DNA from: JBKEDS01 sp047975545
GTDB taxonomy: Bacteria > Bacteroidota > Bacteroidia > Flavobacteriales > Flavobacteriaceae
NCBI GenBank assembly: GCA_047975545.1
Contig: JBKEDS010000006.1
Coordinates: 18,317-82,316 of the forward strand
DNA length: 64,000 nucleotides
Reading direction: 5' to 3'
Shown here: one piece after another, positions 46,025 through 55,011 of the stretch
Numbering within the stretch: the first letter of the stretch is position 1
Layout of the letters: each line of letters opens with the position of its first letter
Translations under genes and position numbers: made by a program
The notes under the pieces: generated by a model
Told to the model about the DNA's origin: nothing
Database searches by the model: none
Seen by the model: the letters and a program-made list of their open reading frames with translations, nothing else

Positions 46025-46988
46025 AACCATAAAATGGGGCATTATTGGCTTAGGAAAAATAGCCCATAAGTTCGCAACCGATTTGCTAACCATACCACAT
46101 GCCCGGCTTTATGCCGTAGCTTCCCGAAACCAAGACAAAGCCAATGCTTTTGCAGTGGAATTTAAAGCCATAAAAGCATACAACAGCTACGAAAACTTAG
46201 CCAACGACCCCAATATTGATGCTGTTTATATTGCCACGCCGCATACGCTTCATAAGGAAAACACCTTGCTTTGTTTAAAAAAAGGCATTGCCGTATTGTG
46301 CGAAAAGCCATTTGCCATGAATGCCCAAGATATTGAAACCATGATAAACATGGCGAAGGTGAAAAACACTTTGCTTATGGAAGCGCTTTGGACGGCTTTT
46401 TTACCGCATTATCAATACGTGCAAAATGCCATTAAGGCCAAAACCTACGGTAAGATTTTAAAGTTGGAAGCCAATTTTGGGTTTTATCGGGCATTCGACA
46501 ACAACTCCCGGGTATTTAACAAACAGCTTGGCGGCGGCAGCTTGCTCGACATAGGCATTTACCCTATTTTTGCAGCTTTATCCACTTTAGGGTTTCCCAA
46601 AACCATCGATGCCCAAGCCACGTTTTTCGATAATGGTGCCGATTCGTCCTGCGACATGGTGTTTCATTACAACAATAGCTTAAAAGCATATTTAAAAAGC
46701 TCGTTGTTGGAAGATTTGCCCACCGAGGCCATTTTTTATTGCGAAAACGCCACCATTAAAATAAACAGCCAATTTCATGCGCCTTCAAGCGTAACCATTA
46801 TAAAAGGCGAAGTAGAAGAAACCATCGATTTTGGCTATACCACTAATGGCTATAATTTTGAAACCCTTCACTTTAACGATTTAATTAGAAACAAAAAAAT
46901 CGAAAGTGATATTATGACCTTCAATTTCAGCAAAACCCTTATGAAAATGATGGATGATGTTAGAAACATTATAAAATTGGATTATTAA
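46002..46988 (+). CDS. Gfo/Idh/MocA-family oxidoreductase
   Basis: 328 residues. Rossmann motif WGIIGLGKIAHKFATDL, then DAVYIATPHTLHKENTLLCL, the E-K-P motif CEKPFAMNAQDIE (~98) and the catalytic GGSLLDIGIYPIFAALSTLG region (~180). Typical dimeric-dihydrodiol-dehydrogenase/sugar-oxidoreductase type. Start ATG at 46002 overlaps the symporter's stop by 23 bases, so translation is coupled. Likely acts on the symporter's cargo. Confidence 0.92.
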   Translation: MATQPQHKTIKWGIIGLGKIAHKFATDLLTIPHARLYAVASRNQDKANAFAVEFKAIKAYNSYENLANDPNIDAVYIATPHTLHKENTLLCLKKGIAVLCEKPFAMNAQDIETMINMAKVKNTLLMEALWTAFLPHYQYVQNAIKAKTYGKILKLEANFGFYRAFDNNSRVFNKQLGGGSLLDIGIYPIFAALSTLGFPKTIDAQATFFDNGADSSCDMVFHYNNSLKAYLKSSLLEDLPTEAIFYCENATIKINSQFHAPSSVTIIKGEVEETIDFGYTTNGYNFETLHFNDLIRNKKIESDIMTFNFSKTLMKMMDDVRNIIKLDY

Positions 46989-47024
46989 GTTAAAATTGCT
47001 CCAATTTTAGAGTATAAAACAAAA

Positions 47025-47210
47025 AGAGGCTGTCTGAAAAGTGTTTTTTTGCGAGCATTTGATATTAAGAGGAGCAAACATAGTTTGCGGTAAATATCGA
47101 TAAACTTCATTACATTGAAAATAAGCGATTATAATCTTGAGATTCTTCACTTTAGTTTATCTTGAGCAAAGTCGAAAGATTCAGAATGACACTCTTTTCA
47201 GACAGCCACT
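47025..47210. mobile_element. MITE-like element C with terminal inverted repeats
   Basis: Ends GGCTGTCTGAAAAGTGT (47028-47044) and ACACTCTTTTCAGACAGCC (47189-47207): inverted with one two-base gap. About 186 bases, no coding capacity. Inside, GATATT...AATATC encloses GCAAAC-ATA-GTTTGC (47061-47099), a nested hairpin. Its right part carries CTTGAGCAAAGTCGAAAGATTCAG, a separate common repeat (written here as two blocks: CTTGAGCAAAGTCG and AAAGATTCAG). Confidence 0.75.
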
Positions 47211-47230
47211 TTCAAAATATTTATTGCAGT

Positions 47231-48076
47231 TTATTTACCGCCCCATTCCTTTATAGAATCCTCGTTAAACTTAACATATTGTGTATTGTCGGCGGCTTTG
47301 GCAGCTTCTAACGATTTTTGGGCAATGGCAATGGCGCCTTTTTTGTCGCCCGACTTGGCATAAATCAGGGCTTGTTGCCTTAGTTGCCAAAATGGTGGGG
47401 TGTCGGTCATGGCAACAGCTTTGTCTATCCATTCTTTTGCTTTGCCTATATCTTTTCCTTCACGCAAATAGTATACGGCGGCAGCATAATAATCGTTTGC
47501 CGCAGGCCCATTCATAACACGGTCAATAGCTGCGGAAACTTTTTTGTCGGTAGGTACCGAAAACGGTACGGCGGCATACGTTTTTTCCCAAATAAACTCC
47601 AAGGCAGCGCCGTTGCTTGTTATTTGGTTAACATCTATGGTATAGGTTTCCACGTTAAACGGTACTTCATGGGTTTCTACAGTGGTTTTGGCGGCTACCT
47701 TGCTATCGTCCCAGTTTCTTGGCGTTCCCCAATTATTGGTATCGGTATAGAAGAAAAACTCCCAAGAACCTTTTTCCAGCTTTATAAAAATGGCATACGA
47801 ACCCGCTTTAAGCGTTTGCCCACCGATAACCACATCGTCGCTAAAGGTTACTATTGTATTTTTATTAGCCCCGGCACGCCATATTTTGCCATAAGGCTCC
47901 AAATCGCCAAAAATAGTCCTGCCATTAACACTTGGTCGGGAATACTCTATGGTTACATCGGTTAGGCCTACTTTTTGTTCCAGCTTACTGGCCGGACTGG
48001 GTTGCGGGGTTTCAATTTGCGCCTTGGCATTAAACGAAAATGCAGCAATGGCAATACATAATACAAGTTTTTTCAT
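47231..48076 (-). CDS. DUF2911 domain secreted protein
   Basis: 281 residues with a signal peptide (LVLCIAIAAFSFNAKAQ). DUF2911 body: QKVGLTDVTIEYSRPSVNGR, RTIFGDLEPYGKIWRAGANKN, KAGSYAIFIKLEKGSWEFFFY and FVWEKTYAAVPFSV-like FIWEKTYAAVPFSV. The C-terminal third (RVMNGPAANDYYAAAVYYLREG... IDKAVAMTDTPPFWQLRQQAL) looks TPR-like. Known as a secreted/periplasmic Bacteroidota family without a firm function. Confidence 0.9.
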   Translation of the reverse strand: MKKLVLCIAIAAFSFNAKAQIETPQPSPASKLEQKVGLTDVTIEYSRPSVNGRTIFGDLEPYGKIWRAGANKNTIVTFSDDVVIGGQTLKAGSYAIFIKLEKGSWEFFFYTDTNNWGTPRNWDDSKVAAKTTVETHEVPFNVETYTIDVNQITSNGAALEFIWEKTYAAVPFSVPTDKKVSAAIDRVMNGPAANDYYAAAVYYLREGKDIGKAKEWIDKAVAMTDTPPFWQLRQQALIYAKSGDKKGAIAIAQKSLEAAKAADNTQYVKFNEDSIKEWGGK

Positions 48077-48333
48077 ATTTTTCCGATTAGTTTTTTTCAG
48101 GCTTCTAAAATAGCTATTAAACTATTGGTTTTTTGTTAATAAAACCTTAAATAGCGACAGGGAAACGTGTTTTATGTATCTTTATCTCCTACTTAACAAT
48201 AAAAACAAAACCATGAAAGCCCATAATGGGCATACTTCAACTTTGCTCAGCACAGGTTTGGCAGGGTAAAATTTGACACCCACCAAAATAATTAAATAAC
48301 TGAACCATAGGTTCTTGATAAAATTCAAAATAG
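48077..48333. repeat. Repeat-rich 257-base segment upstream of the glutathione peroxidase leader
   Basis: Holds the palindrome GCCCAT-A-ATGGGC (48219-48231) and ACTTCAACTTTGCTCAG (48234-48250), a variant of a common dispersed repeat. No frame or promoter recognised. Confidence 0.5.
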
Positions 48334-48414
48334 ATGAAACCCTCATTGAGGGCTTTAGCAAAGCCAAGATAAAGACCTCCATAAAAGTAAAATGTTTAAC
48401 TTAAATTTATTCGA
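48334..48414 (+). repeat. Leader repeat element, copy A3 (short form)
   Basis: ATGAAACCCTCATTGAGGG, GCTTTAGCAAAGCCAAGA, a GACCTCCATAAAAG segment, then directly TTTAACTTAAATTTATTCG and one base before the ATG of glutathione peroxidase. The ~45-75-base middle of copies A1 and A2 is missing. GGCTTT-AGC-AAAGCC is a second perfect hairpin here. Confidence 0.85.
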
Positions 48415-48948
48415 ATGAAATATTTAGTGTTTGTATGTATAGCTATAATTATTAACGCTTTATCCGCTCAAAACCCCTCTTCAATTTACAATATTAACAT
48501 AAACAGCTTAACAGGAACGCCAATAGACTTATCGGTTTTTAAAGGCAAAAAAATACTGTTTGTAAATACCGCCTCAAAATGCGGGTTTACCCCACAGTAC
48601 GCCGATTTGCAAAAACTAAGCGACACCTATAAGGATAAACTTGTGGTTATCGGGCTGCCTTGTAACCAATTTGGAAACCAAGAGCCCGGAACGGCTACAC
48701 AAATAGAAGAGTTTTGCCAAAGCAACTATGGCGTGGATTTTTTAATGACCGAAAAAATAGATGTTAAAGGAACGCATCAACACAAGTTGTATAAATGGCT
48801 TACAGGCAAAAACTTAAACACACTAAAAAATAGCGAAGTTAAATGGAATTTCCAAAAATACTTAGTCGATGAAAACGGACAATTAATTGATGTGTTTTAC
48901 TCGAAAACCAAACCTTTAAGCAACGAAATAACCAAGTATTTGAATTAA
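48415..48948 (+). CDS. Glutathione peroxidase-family peroxidase, exported
   Basis: 177 residues. Signal peptide VFVCIAIIINALSAQ, so periplasmic. Peroxidatic Cys in NTASKCGFTPQYADLQ, Gln in GLPCNQFGNQEPG, Trp in VKWNFQKYLVDENG: the classical triad, with a Cys (not selenocysteine) active site. Such bacterial members usually use thioredoxin rather than glutathione. ATG at 48415 is one base after the leader element. Confidence 0.93.
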   Translation: MKYLVFVCIAIIINALSAQNPSSIYNININSLTGTPIDLSVFKGKKILFVNTASKCGFTPQYADLQKLSDTYKDKLVVIGLPCNQFGNQEPGTATQIEEFCQSNYGVDFLMTEKIDVKGTHQHKLYKWLTGKNLNTLKNSEVKWNFQKYLVDENGQLIDVFYSKTKPLSNEITKYLN

Positions 48949-50264
48949 GATACTTGTGTCACCCGCTCGATTTTAGCGCCAATGGCACGCAAACGTTCGT
49001 CTATACGCTCGTAGCCCCTATCGATTTGTTCTATATTTTGAATGGTGGACGTGCCTTTTGCCGATAACGCCGCAATTAACAAGGACACCCCTGCCCTAAT
49101 ATCGGGCGAGGTCATAGTGGTTGCTTTTAAGGTCGATTTAAAATCGTGGCCGATAACGGTAGCACGGTGTGGGTCGCAAAGAATTATTTTGGCGCCCATA
49201 TCGATTAACTTATCCACAAAAAACAAACGGCTTTCGAACATTTTTTGGTGTATTAGCACGCTTCCCCTTGCTTGCGTGGCCACTACCAAAACGATACTTA
49301 GCAAATCGGGCGTAAAGCCAGGCCAAGGCGCGTCGGCAATGGTTAAAATGGAACCGTCGATAAAACTTTGTATTTCGTAACCGTTGGTGTGTGCGGGAAT
49401 ATGGATATCGTCGCCTTGTTTTTCAACCGTAATGCCCAATTTTCTAAACACGTTGGGAATTAGCCCCAAATCGTTCCACGATACGTTTTTTATGGTTAGT
49501 TCGCTTTTGGTCATGGCAGCCAAACCAATCCAGCTTCCTATTTCTATCATATCGGGCAGCATGGTATGCTCTGTTCCGCCCAGTTCATCTACCCCTTCAA
49601 CAATTAGCATATTCGAGCCTACACCGCTTATTTTTGCCCCCATTCGATTAAGCATTTTACACAATTGTTGCAAATAAGGCTCGCAAGCGGCGTTATAAAT
49701 GGTTGTTTTGCCTTGGGCCAAAACGGCGGCCATGACAATATTGGCGGTTCCGGTAACCGAGGCTTCTTCCAACAACATATATGCGCCTTTTAGCCTTTTG
49801 GCCTCTACGCCGTAAAATTGTTCTTCTTTACTATAACCAAATTTTGCGCCCAGTTTTATCAGGCCTTCAAAATGCGTATCCAATCTGCGACGGCCTATTT
49901 TATCGCCTCCGGGCTTGGGTATATATCCTCGTCCGAATCGGGCCAATAACGGCCCAACTATCATAATGGAACCCCGCAATCCTCTTCCATCGACCTTAAA
50001 GGCGTCGGATTCCAAATAGTCCAAGTCGACTTCATCGGCTTGAAAGGTATACGAGCCGTGCGATAGTTTTTCAACCTTTACCCCAAGTTTTTTTAGTAAA
50101 TTAATAAGCTTGTTTACATCGACAATGTCGGGTATGTTATTAATGGTAACACGCTCGGGCGTTAGTAATACGGCGCATAAAATCTGTAAGGCTTCGTTTT
50201 TGGCACCTTGGGGCTGGATGCTTCCTTTTAGTTGGTGCCCGCCTTCAATTTTAAAAGTACTCAT
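48945..50264 (-). CDS. murA: UDP-N-acetylglucosamine 1-carboxyvinyltransferase
   Basis: First step of peptidoglycan synthesis (UDP-GlcNAc + PEP). 439 residues. KNEALQILCAVLLTPE at the N-terminus, RGLRGSIMIVGPLLARFGRG, and the active-site loop KPGGDKIGRRRLDTH. The residue equal to E. coli Cys115 is Asp121, the natural substitution known to make MurA insensitive to fosfomycin. Convergent with the peroxidase, overlapping it by 4 bases. DUF4290 gene lies 6 bases upstream, so the two share a transcript. Confidence 0.97.
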   Translation of the reverse strand: MSTFKIEGGHQLKGSIQPQGAKNEALQILCAVLLTPERVTINNIPDIVDVNKLINLLKKLGVKVEKLSHGSYTFQADEVDLDYLESDAFKVDGRGLRGSIMIVGPLLARFGRGYIPKPGGDKIGRRRLDTHFEGLIKLGAKFGYSKEEQFYGVEAKRLKGAYMLLEEASVTGTANIVMAAVLAQGKTTIYNAACEPYLQQLCKMLNRMGAKISGVGSNMLIVEGVDELGGTEHTMLPDMIEIGSWIGLAAMTKSELTIKNVSWNDLGLIPNVFRKLGITVEKQGDDIHIPAHTNGYEIQSFIDGSILTIADAPWPGFTPDLLSIVLVVATQARGSVLIHQKMFESRLFFVDKLIDMGAKIILCDPHRATVIGHDFKSTLKATTMTSPDIRAGVSLLIAALSAKGTSTIQNIEQIDRGYERIDERLRAIGAKIERVTQVS

Positions 50265-50270
50265 AAATGG

Positions 50271-50927
50271 TTAGTAGCGTTTTCGTGGACGGTTGGACGA
50301 ATTTTTCTTATGGTGGGCTTTTTTATTGTTGTTGTTATTGGAAAATTTTGTCTTGTTGCGCATAAGGCTTGAGGCGTCGGACAAATCTTCGTCGGAGTTT
50401 TTCAAGTTTATCCGGCCGCCGGAAAGCTCGTATAAATGCCCGTAGATAACATCGTCCTCCACGGTGTCCTTATTCCAGCTTAAAAAGCATTTTTTCATGT
50501 GGTTGGCTATGGTGTAAATTAGGGCTTCCTTTAGGTCGCCGTCGTCCCATGTGTTGGCCACATCGATCATGGTTTTTATATTGTTGCCGTAAAAACGGTA
50601 TTTTGGGTGGTTTTGAGGATATTTTAAGGGTTCGGGGTGTGCCCCGAAAAATTCTTTTGTAGGTTTTTCGTAGGGCGAATCGGCATCCAATTCGAAGTTG
50701 GACATAAAAAACAATTGGTCCCACAATTTATGCTGGAAATCGGGTACGTCGCGCAAATGGGGCTGCATATTGCCCATTACGGCTATAATGGCCTTTGCAA
50801 AACGGTTGCGTTCTTCTTTTGTATCGCGGGTTTTGGCGTAATGAATCATTTTTTGGATATGGCGGCCATATTCGGGAATGATTAAATGCTCACGCTCGGA
50901 ATTGTATTCTAAATTAGCTGTAGTCAA
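50271..50927 (-). CDS. DUF4290 domain protein
   Basis: 218 residues. EYNSEREHLIIPEYGRHIQKMI, FAKAIIAVMGNMQPHLRDVPDF and KLWDQLFFMSNFELDADSPYEKP identify DUF4290, a Bacteroidota-specific cytoplasmic family with no known activity. The last ~30 residues are basic and Asn/Lys/His-rich (NNNNNKKAHHKKNSSNRPRKRY), possibly nucleic-acid binding. The start is a TTG at 50927 by frame; the next in-frame Met is 26 residues in. Six bases from murA. Confidence 0.87.
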   Translation of the reverse strand: MTTANLEYNSEREHLIIPEYGRHIQKMIHYAKTRDTKEERNRFAKAIIAVMGNMQPHLRDVPDFQHKLWDQLFFMSNFELDADSPYEKPTKEFFGAHPEPLKYPQNHPKYRFYGNNIKTMIDVANTWDDGDLKEALIYTIANHMKKCFLSWNKDTVEDDVIYGHLYELSGGRINLKNSDEDLSDASSLMRNKTKFSNNNNNKKAHHKKNSSNRPRKRY

Positions 50928-50974
50928 AATAAAAAATTGGGATTAAATTTCAATATTGCAAAGTACAAAAAAAT

Positions 50975-51268
50975 CTAAAGACTGATAACGCCTTCTATTT
51001 TTTCTGCTACTTCCTTGTATTTTTCAATAACGGCATCGGGGTCCTTCATATTCAAATTAACCGAAATACTGGTATAGTTGCCGTTTTTGGAGGCTTGCGT
51101 GCTAATAACGGCGCCCATATTGTTAAAAATATCTTCCAGTGCGGTTATTTTATCGGTATTGGATTTTACTATAAATTTATACAAGTATTCCGAAGGCCAG
51201 CTTGCCGTACCATACAATTGTTCTCGTAGTTTGCTGTAAAATTCTTCTGTTTTATCGGGTTCGCCCAT
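50975..51268 (-). CDS. DUF493 (YbeD-like) protein
   Basis: 97 residues, ferredoxin-like ACT-type fold: WPSEYLYKFIVKSNTDKI, GAVISTQASKNGNYTSISVNLN. The family (YbeD) is small and of unclear function. Start ATG at 51268, preceded by a -7 element on the minus strand. Confidence 0.88.
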   Translation of the reverse strand: MGEPDKTEEFYSKLREQLYGTASWPSEYLYKFIVKSNTDKITALEDIFNNMGAVISTQASKNGNYTSISVNLNMKDPDAVIEKYKEVAEKIEGVISL

Positions 51269-51285
51269 AACGTTCTTTTAAAGTA

Positions 51286-51293
51286 CAAATATA
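51286..51293 (-). promoter_or_regulatory. Probable -7 element of the DUF493 gene
   Basis: TATATTTG on the minus strand, 17 bases before the ATG; no TTG at -33. Confidence 0.45.
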
Positions 51294-51408
51294 CGGAATA
51301 AAGCTGTTTTTATTTGAATTCTGCCGTTTTAATTCAACTTGTTATGGTCGGGATTTTTTTTATCGCTGCTAAATTCCGAATTTTACCGCTTAAAATTGGA
51401 GTGCTTAA

Positions 51409-51945
51409 ATGACAAAAAAGATTGTAATAACCGGCGGCCCCGGAACCGGAAAATCGTCTATTATCAATGTGCTAACGGCAAAAGGGTATGCGTGCTTGGA
51501 AGAAGTGTCCAGACAAATTATTCTGGATGCCAAAGAAAAAGGCATAGACCAATTGTTTTTAAAGGATCCGTTGTTGTTTAGCGATTTATTGTTGAAGGGC
51601 CGGCAAGAACAGTTTGAAAAAGCCGACACGATAACCGCCGATTTTGTTTTTTTCGATAGGGGCATTCCCGATATTGTAGCCTATTTGGATTTTACTGGCA
51701 ACACTTATCCGCAGTATTTTATTGATGCCTGCCAAAACGCAAAATACAATACCGTTTTTGTTTTAAAACCATGGAAAGCCATTTACACCGAGGACAACGA
51801 GCGCTACGAAAATTTTGAGCAAGCCCTGAAAATACACGACAATTTGGTTAACACCTATAAAAATTGCAATTACACACTTATAGACGTGCCTTTTGATACG
51901 GTTGAAAACCGCATGTTTTTTATTTTAAATGTTTTGGGCGCATAA
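51409..51945 (+). CDS. AAA-family nucleotide-binding protein (NadR/Ttd14-type ATPase domain)
   Basis: 178 residues, P-loop kinase fold: Walker A ITGGPGTGKSSIINVL at the N-terminus, EVSRQIILDAKEKG, Walker-B-like FVFFDRGIPDIVAYLDF, and a lid region with DNERYENFEQALKIHD. This compact type is annotated AAA_28; a nucleoside or nicotinamide-riboside kinase activity is possible but not shown. ATG at 51409; recQ begins one base after its stop. Confidence 0.8.
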   Translation: MTKKIVITGGPGTGKSSIINVLTAKGYACLEEVSRQIILDAKEKGIDQLFLKDPLLFSDLLLKGRQEQFEKADTITADFVFFDRGIPDIVAYLDFTGNTYPQYFIDACQNAKYNTVFVLKPWKAIYTEDNERYENFEQALKIHDNLVNTYKNCNYTLIDVPFDTVENRMFFILNVLGA

Positions 51946-51946
51946 C

Positions 51947-53851
51947 ATGGAACACCCTATAAACATACTGGAACGCTACTGGAAACACACCACATTTAGG
52001 GCCAACCAAGAAGCCGTTATAAATGCCGTGCTTGAGGGCGACGATGTTTTTGTTTTAATGCCAACGGGCGGCGGAAAATCGGTGTGTTTTCAAATTCCCG
52101 CCCTGGTTAAACCGGGTATTTGCATTGTAATATCGCCCCTTATTGCCCTTATGAAGGACCAGGTACAACAGCTAACCAACAAGGGCATAAAAGCCATGGC
52201 GCTAACCAGCGGTATTGGCTACGACGAACTGGACAAACTATTGGACAACTGTATTTACGGCAATTACAAATTTTTATACCTTTCGCCAGAACGCCTGCAG
52301 CAAGAGCTGGTACAGGAACGCATTAAACAAATGCCCGTAAATTTAATTGCTGTGGACGAGGCGCACTGTATTTCGCAATGGGGCAACGATTTTAGGCCGG
52401 CGTACAAAAACATAACGCTTTTACGACAACTGCACCCCACGGCAAATGCTGTTGCTTTAACGGCCTCGGCAAAACCCGAAGTGGTTGCCGATATTGTAGC
52501 CGAACTGGATTTTATAAGCCCGAAAATTTTTAGGCAAACCTTTTTCCGCCCCAATTTGGCCTATATGGTGTTGCACGAAAACGATAAGTTTTATAAGCTG
52601 GAAACTATTTTGAAAAAACATACGGCATCGGCCATTGTTTATGTTCGAAACAGGAAATTAACCGTAGATATTAGCCATTTCTTAGCTTCAAAAAACATTA
52701 CCGCAACCCATTACAACGGCGGCCTAAGCAACCAAGAAAAAGCCAACAACATGCAACTTTGGCTTAACAACCAAAAACAAGTTATGGTAGCTACCAATGC
52801 CTTTGGCATGGGCATAGACAAGCCCGACGTAAAAACCGTTATCCATTTAAATTTGCCCGAAAGCATTGAAAGCTATTTTCAGGAAGCGGGCCGTGCGGGA
52901 CGCAATGGCGAAAAGGCCTTTGCGGTTATACTAAAAAACGACAGCGACCCCACTTCGGTTAAAAACCAGTTTTTAGATGTCCTGCCCTCGGTAGATATTG
53001 TAAAACAAGTTTACAAGAAACTTTGCAATTACTTTCAAATCCCTTACGGGGAAGGCGAAAATGCCACTTACGATTTCGAATTCAACAACTTTTGCAAAAC
53101 CTATGGGTTTAACCCCTTAATTTGTTACAATGCCCTTTTATTGCTGGATAGAAACAGTGTTATTTCGCTTTCACGACAATTTAAAAACAAGGTTACGGCA
53201 CAATTTATTACAACCGGCCCCACCCTATTTCATTATTTGGAAAAACGCAGGGACTTTGGTATTATAGTAAAATCCATACTGCGCATGTACGGCGGTATTT
53301 TTGAACAGCCCACAAAAATTAGCATAAGCAAAATAGCCGAAAAAGCATCCGTTTCGGAAACCAAAATCATACAAACCTTGGAGCAATTGGAAAACGATGC
53401 CGCCATAACCTTAAACTTGGCAAAAACCGATGCCCAAATAACCTTTATAGAACCCCGTGAGGACGACAAGACCATAAACCGAATTGCCAAAACCATAGCA
53501 CAACAAAACCAGTTAAAGCACAATCAGGTAAATGCCATAATACGCTATATCGATAACGATACGCAATGTAAAAGCATGCAGCTTTTGGCTTATTTTGGCG
53601 AAAAAGATACACAGCCTTGTGGCATTTGCTCGGTTTGCATTTCAAAACAAACACCTCAAAAAACGCCCGACGTTAATACCTTAAAAAAAAACATTATTGA
53701 AATATTGGAACACGGCGAGCAATCGTCCAGAAGTATTTTATCCGTTTTGCAATGCCCCGAACAGGATTTAAAAACCGTATTGGGCATATTGCTCGAACAT
53801 GACATTATACGCATTACCCCTGCCAACACCTACAAGTTAAGCCATTTATAA
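51947..53851 (+). CDS. recQ: RecQ-family ATP-dependent DNA helicase
   Basis: 3'-5' DNA helicase in recombination and repair. 634 residues. Motif 0/Walker A FRANQEAVINAV and LMPTGGGKSVCFQIPA, DEAH in AVDEAHCISQWGNDFR, helicase-C ATNAFGMGIDKPDVKTVIH, motif VI YFQEAGRAGRNGEKAF. A zinc-type Cys cluster, C-x-S...PCGICSVC, sits near residue 545-565. No clear HRDC domain after it. I use the ATG at 51947 (MEHPINILERYW) rather than 51929, which would overlap the ATPase gene. Confidence 0.92.
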   Translation: MEHPINILERYWKHTTFRANQEAVINAVLEGDDVFVLMPTGGGKSVCFQIPALVKPGICIVISPLIALMKDQVQQLTNKGIKAMALTSGIGYDELDKLLDNCIYGNYKFLYLSPERLQQELVQERIKQMPVNLIAVDEAHCISQWGNDFRPAYKNITLLRQLHPTANAVALTASAKPEVVADIVAELDFISPKIFRQTFFRPNLAYMVLHENDKFYKLETILKKHTASAIVYVRNRKLTVDISHFLASKNITATHYNGGLSNQEKANNMQLWLNNQKQVMVATNAFGMGIDKPDVKTVIHLNLPESIESYFQEAGRAGRNGEKAFAVILKNDSDPTSVKNQFLDVLPSVDIVKQVYKKLCNYFQIPYGEGENATYDFEFNNFCKTYGFNPLICYNALLLLDRNSVISLSRQFKNKVTAQFITTGPTLFHYLEKRRDFGIIVKSILRMYGGIFEQPTKISISKIAEKASVSETKIIQTLEQLENDAAITLNLAKTDAQITFIEPREDDKTINRIAKTIAQQNQLKHNQVNAIIRYIDNDTQCKSMQLLAYFGEKDTQPCGICSVCISKQTPQKTPDVNTLKKNIIEILEHGEQSSRSILSVLQCPEQDLKTVLGILLEHDIIRITPANTYKLSHL

Positions 53852-53873
53852 CCCTTTTGAACAAACTTTAAAC

Positions 53874-54821
53874 ATGAGAAACTTAAAAATAGTTTTTATG
53901 GGCACTCCCGATTTTGCAGTGGCCACCCTAAAAACCCTAGTAAAACACCACTATAATATAGTAGGCGTTATTACCGCACCCGACAAGCCCGCCGGACGAG
54001 GCCAAAAACTACACGAAAGCGCCGTTAAGCAGTACGCCCTATTGCAAAACCTTAACGTTTTACAGCCCACAAACTTAAAGTCGCCCGAGTTTATAGCCCA
54101 ACTACAAGCCCTGCAAGCCAATTTGCAAATAGTGGTAGCCTTTAGGATGCTGCCCAAAATAGTTTGGCAAATGCCCGAATACGGCACCTTTAACCTCCAT
54201 GCCTCCCTGTTGCCCCAATACCGCGGCGCAGCGCCCATAAACTGGGCCATTATTAACGGCGAAACACAAACAGGCGTTTCCACTTTTTTTATAGATGAAG
54301 AAATTGATACAGGCGACATGATACTTCAAGAAACCATTACCATTGAAGAAACCGAAAACGCAGGCAGCCTTCACGACAAATTAATGGAAACAGGAAGCCA
54401 TTTGGTTTTAAAAACCGTGGAACAAATACAATCCAATACCGTTGCCACCAAACCACAAAGCACATCGCGCAATATAAAAACCGCCTATAAGCTAAACCGC
54501 GACAACTGCAAGATTAACTGGAACGATAGCCTTAACAACATTTACAACCTTATCCGGGGCTTAAGCCCATACCCCGCCGCTTGGTGCACCTTAATTAACG
54601 GCAACGAAACATTGGACGTAAAAATATATGCTTCGGAAAAAGAAAACACAAGCCACACATTGCCCAACGGCAGTATAATAGCCACCAAAAACCAATTAAA
54701 AGTAGCGGTGCAAAACGGATACCTTATTATTAATGAAATAAAACTGCCCGGAAAACGAACCATGGACACCAAATCCCTGTTAAACGGTTATGTTTTCCAG
54801 TCCAACGCAAAAATGGCATAA
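53874..54821 (+). CDS. fmt: Methionyl-tRNA formyltransferase
   Basis: Formylates initiator Met-tRNA using 10-formyl-THF. 315 residues. N-terminal MGTPDFAVATLKTLV, APDKPAGRGQKLHESAVKQYA, the catalytic FNLHASLLPQYRGAAPINWAI (Asn/His and the later Asp in EEIDTGDMILQE), and a C-terminal OB-like domain. Twenty-two bases after recQ, so probably co-transcribed. The genome's initiator tRNA is elsewhere. Confidence 0.97.
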   Translation: MRNLKIVFMGTPDFAVATLKTLVKHHYNIVGVITAPDKPAGRGQKLHESAVKQYALLQNLNVLQPTNLKSPEFIAQLQALQANLQIVVAFRMLPKIVWQMPEYGTFNLHASLLPQYRGAAPINWAIINGETQTGVSTFFIDEEIDTGDMILQETITIEETENAGSLHDKLMETGSHLVLKTVEQIQSNTVATKPQSTSRNIKTAYKLNRDNCKINWNDSLNNIYNLIRGLSPYPAAWCTLINGNETLDVKIYASEKENTSHTLPNGSIIATKNQLKVAVQNGYLIINEIKLPGKRTMDTKSLLNGYVFQSNAKMA

Positions 54822-54926
54822 AGCCCTATAACTACTGATATTGTTAAAAAAAACATAAAAACGGTTCGGCGTTATTAACAAATGCTTTAAGTTATCAACA
54901 AAACACGCTATTTCGCTTATTATTAC

Positions 54927-54956
54927 TTGCATAGCGCAATTTTCCGTATAAATTTG
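54927..54956 (+). promoter_or_regulatory. Promoter of the HU gene
   Basis: TTG (54927-54929), exactly 19 bases, TAAATTTG (54949-54956): a full match to the Bacteroidota consensus, 56 bases before the ATG. One of the clearest promoters in the window. Confidence 0.85.
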
Positions 54957-55011
54957 TAGGCATATTTAACAAAATTGTTTAACCGATTTATTAATAATTA
55001 AAATTTACATT

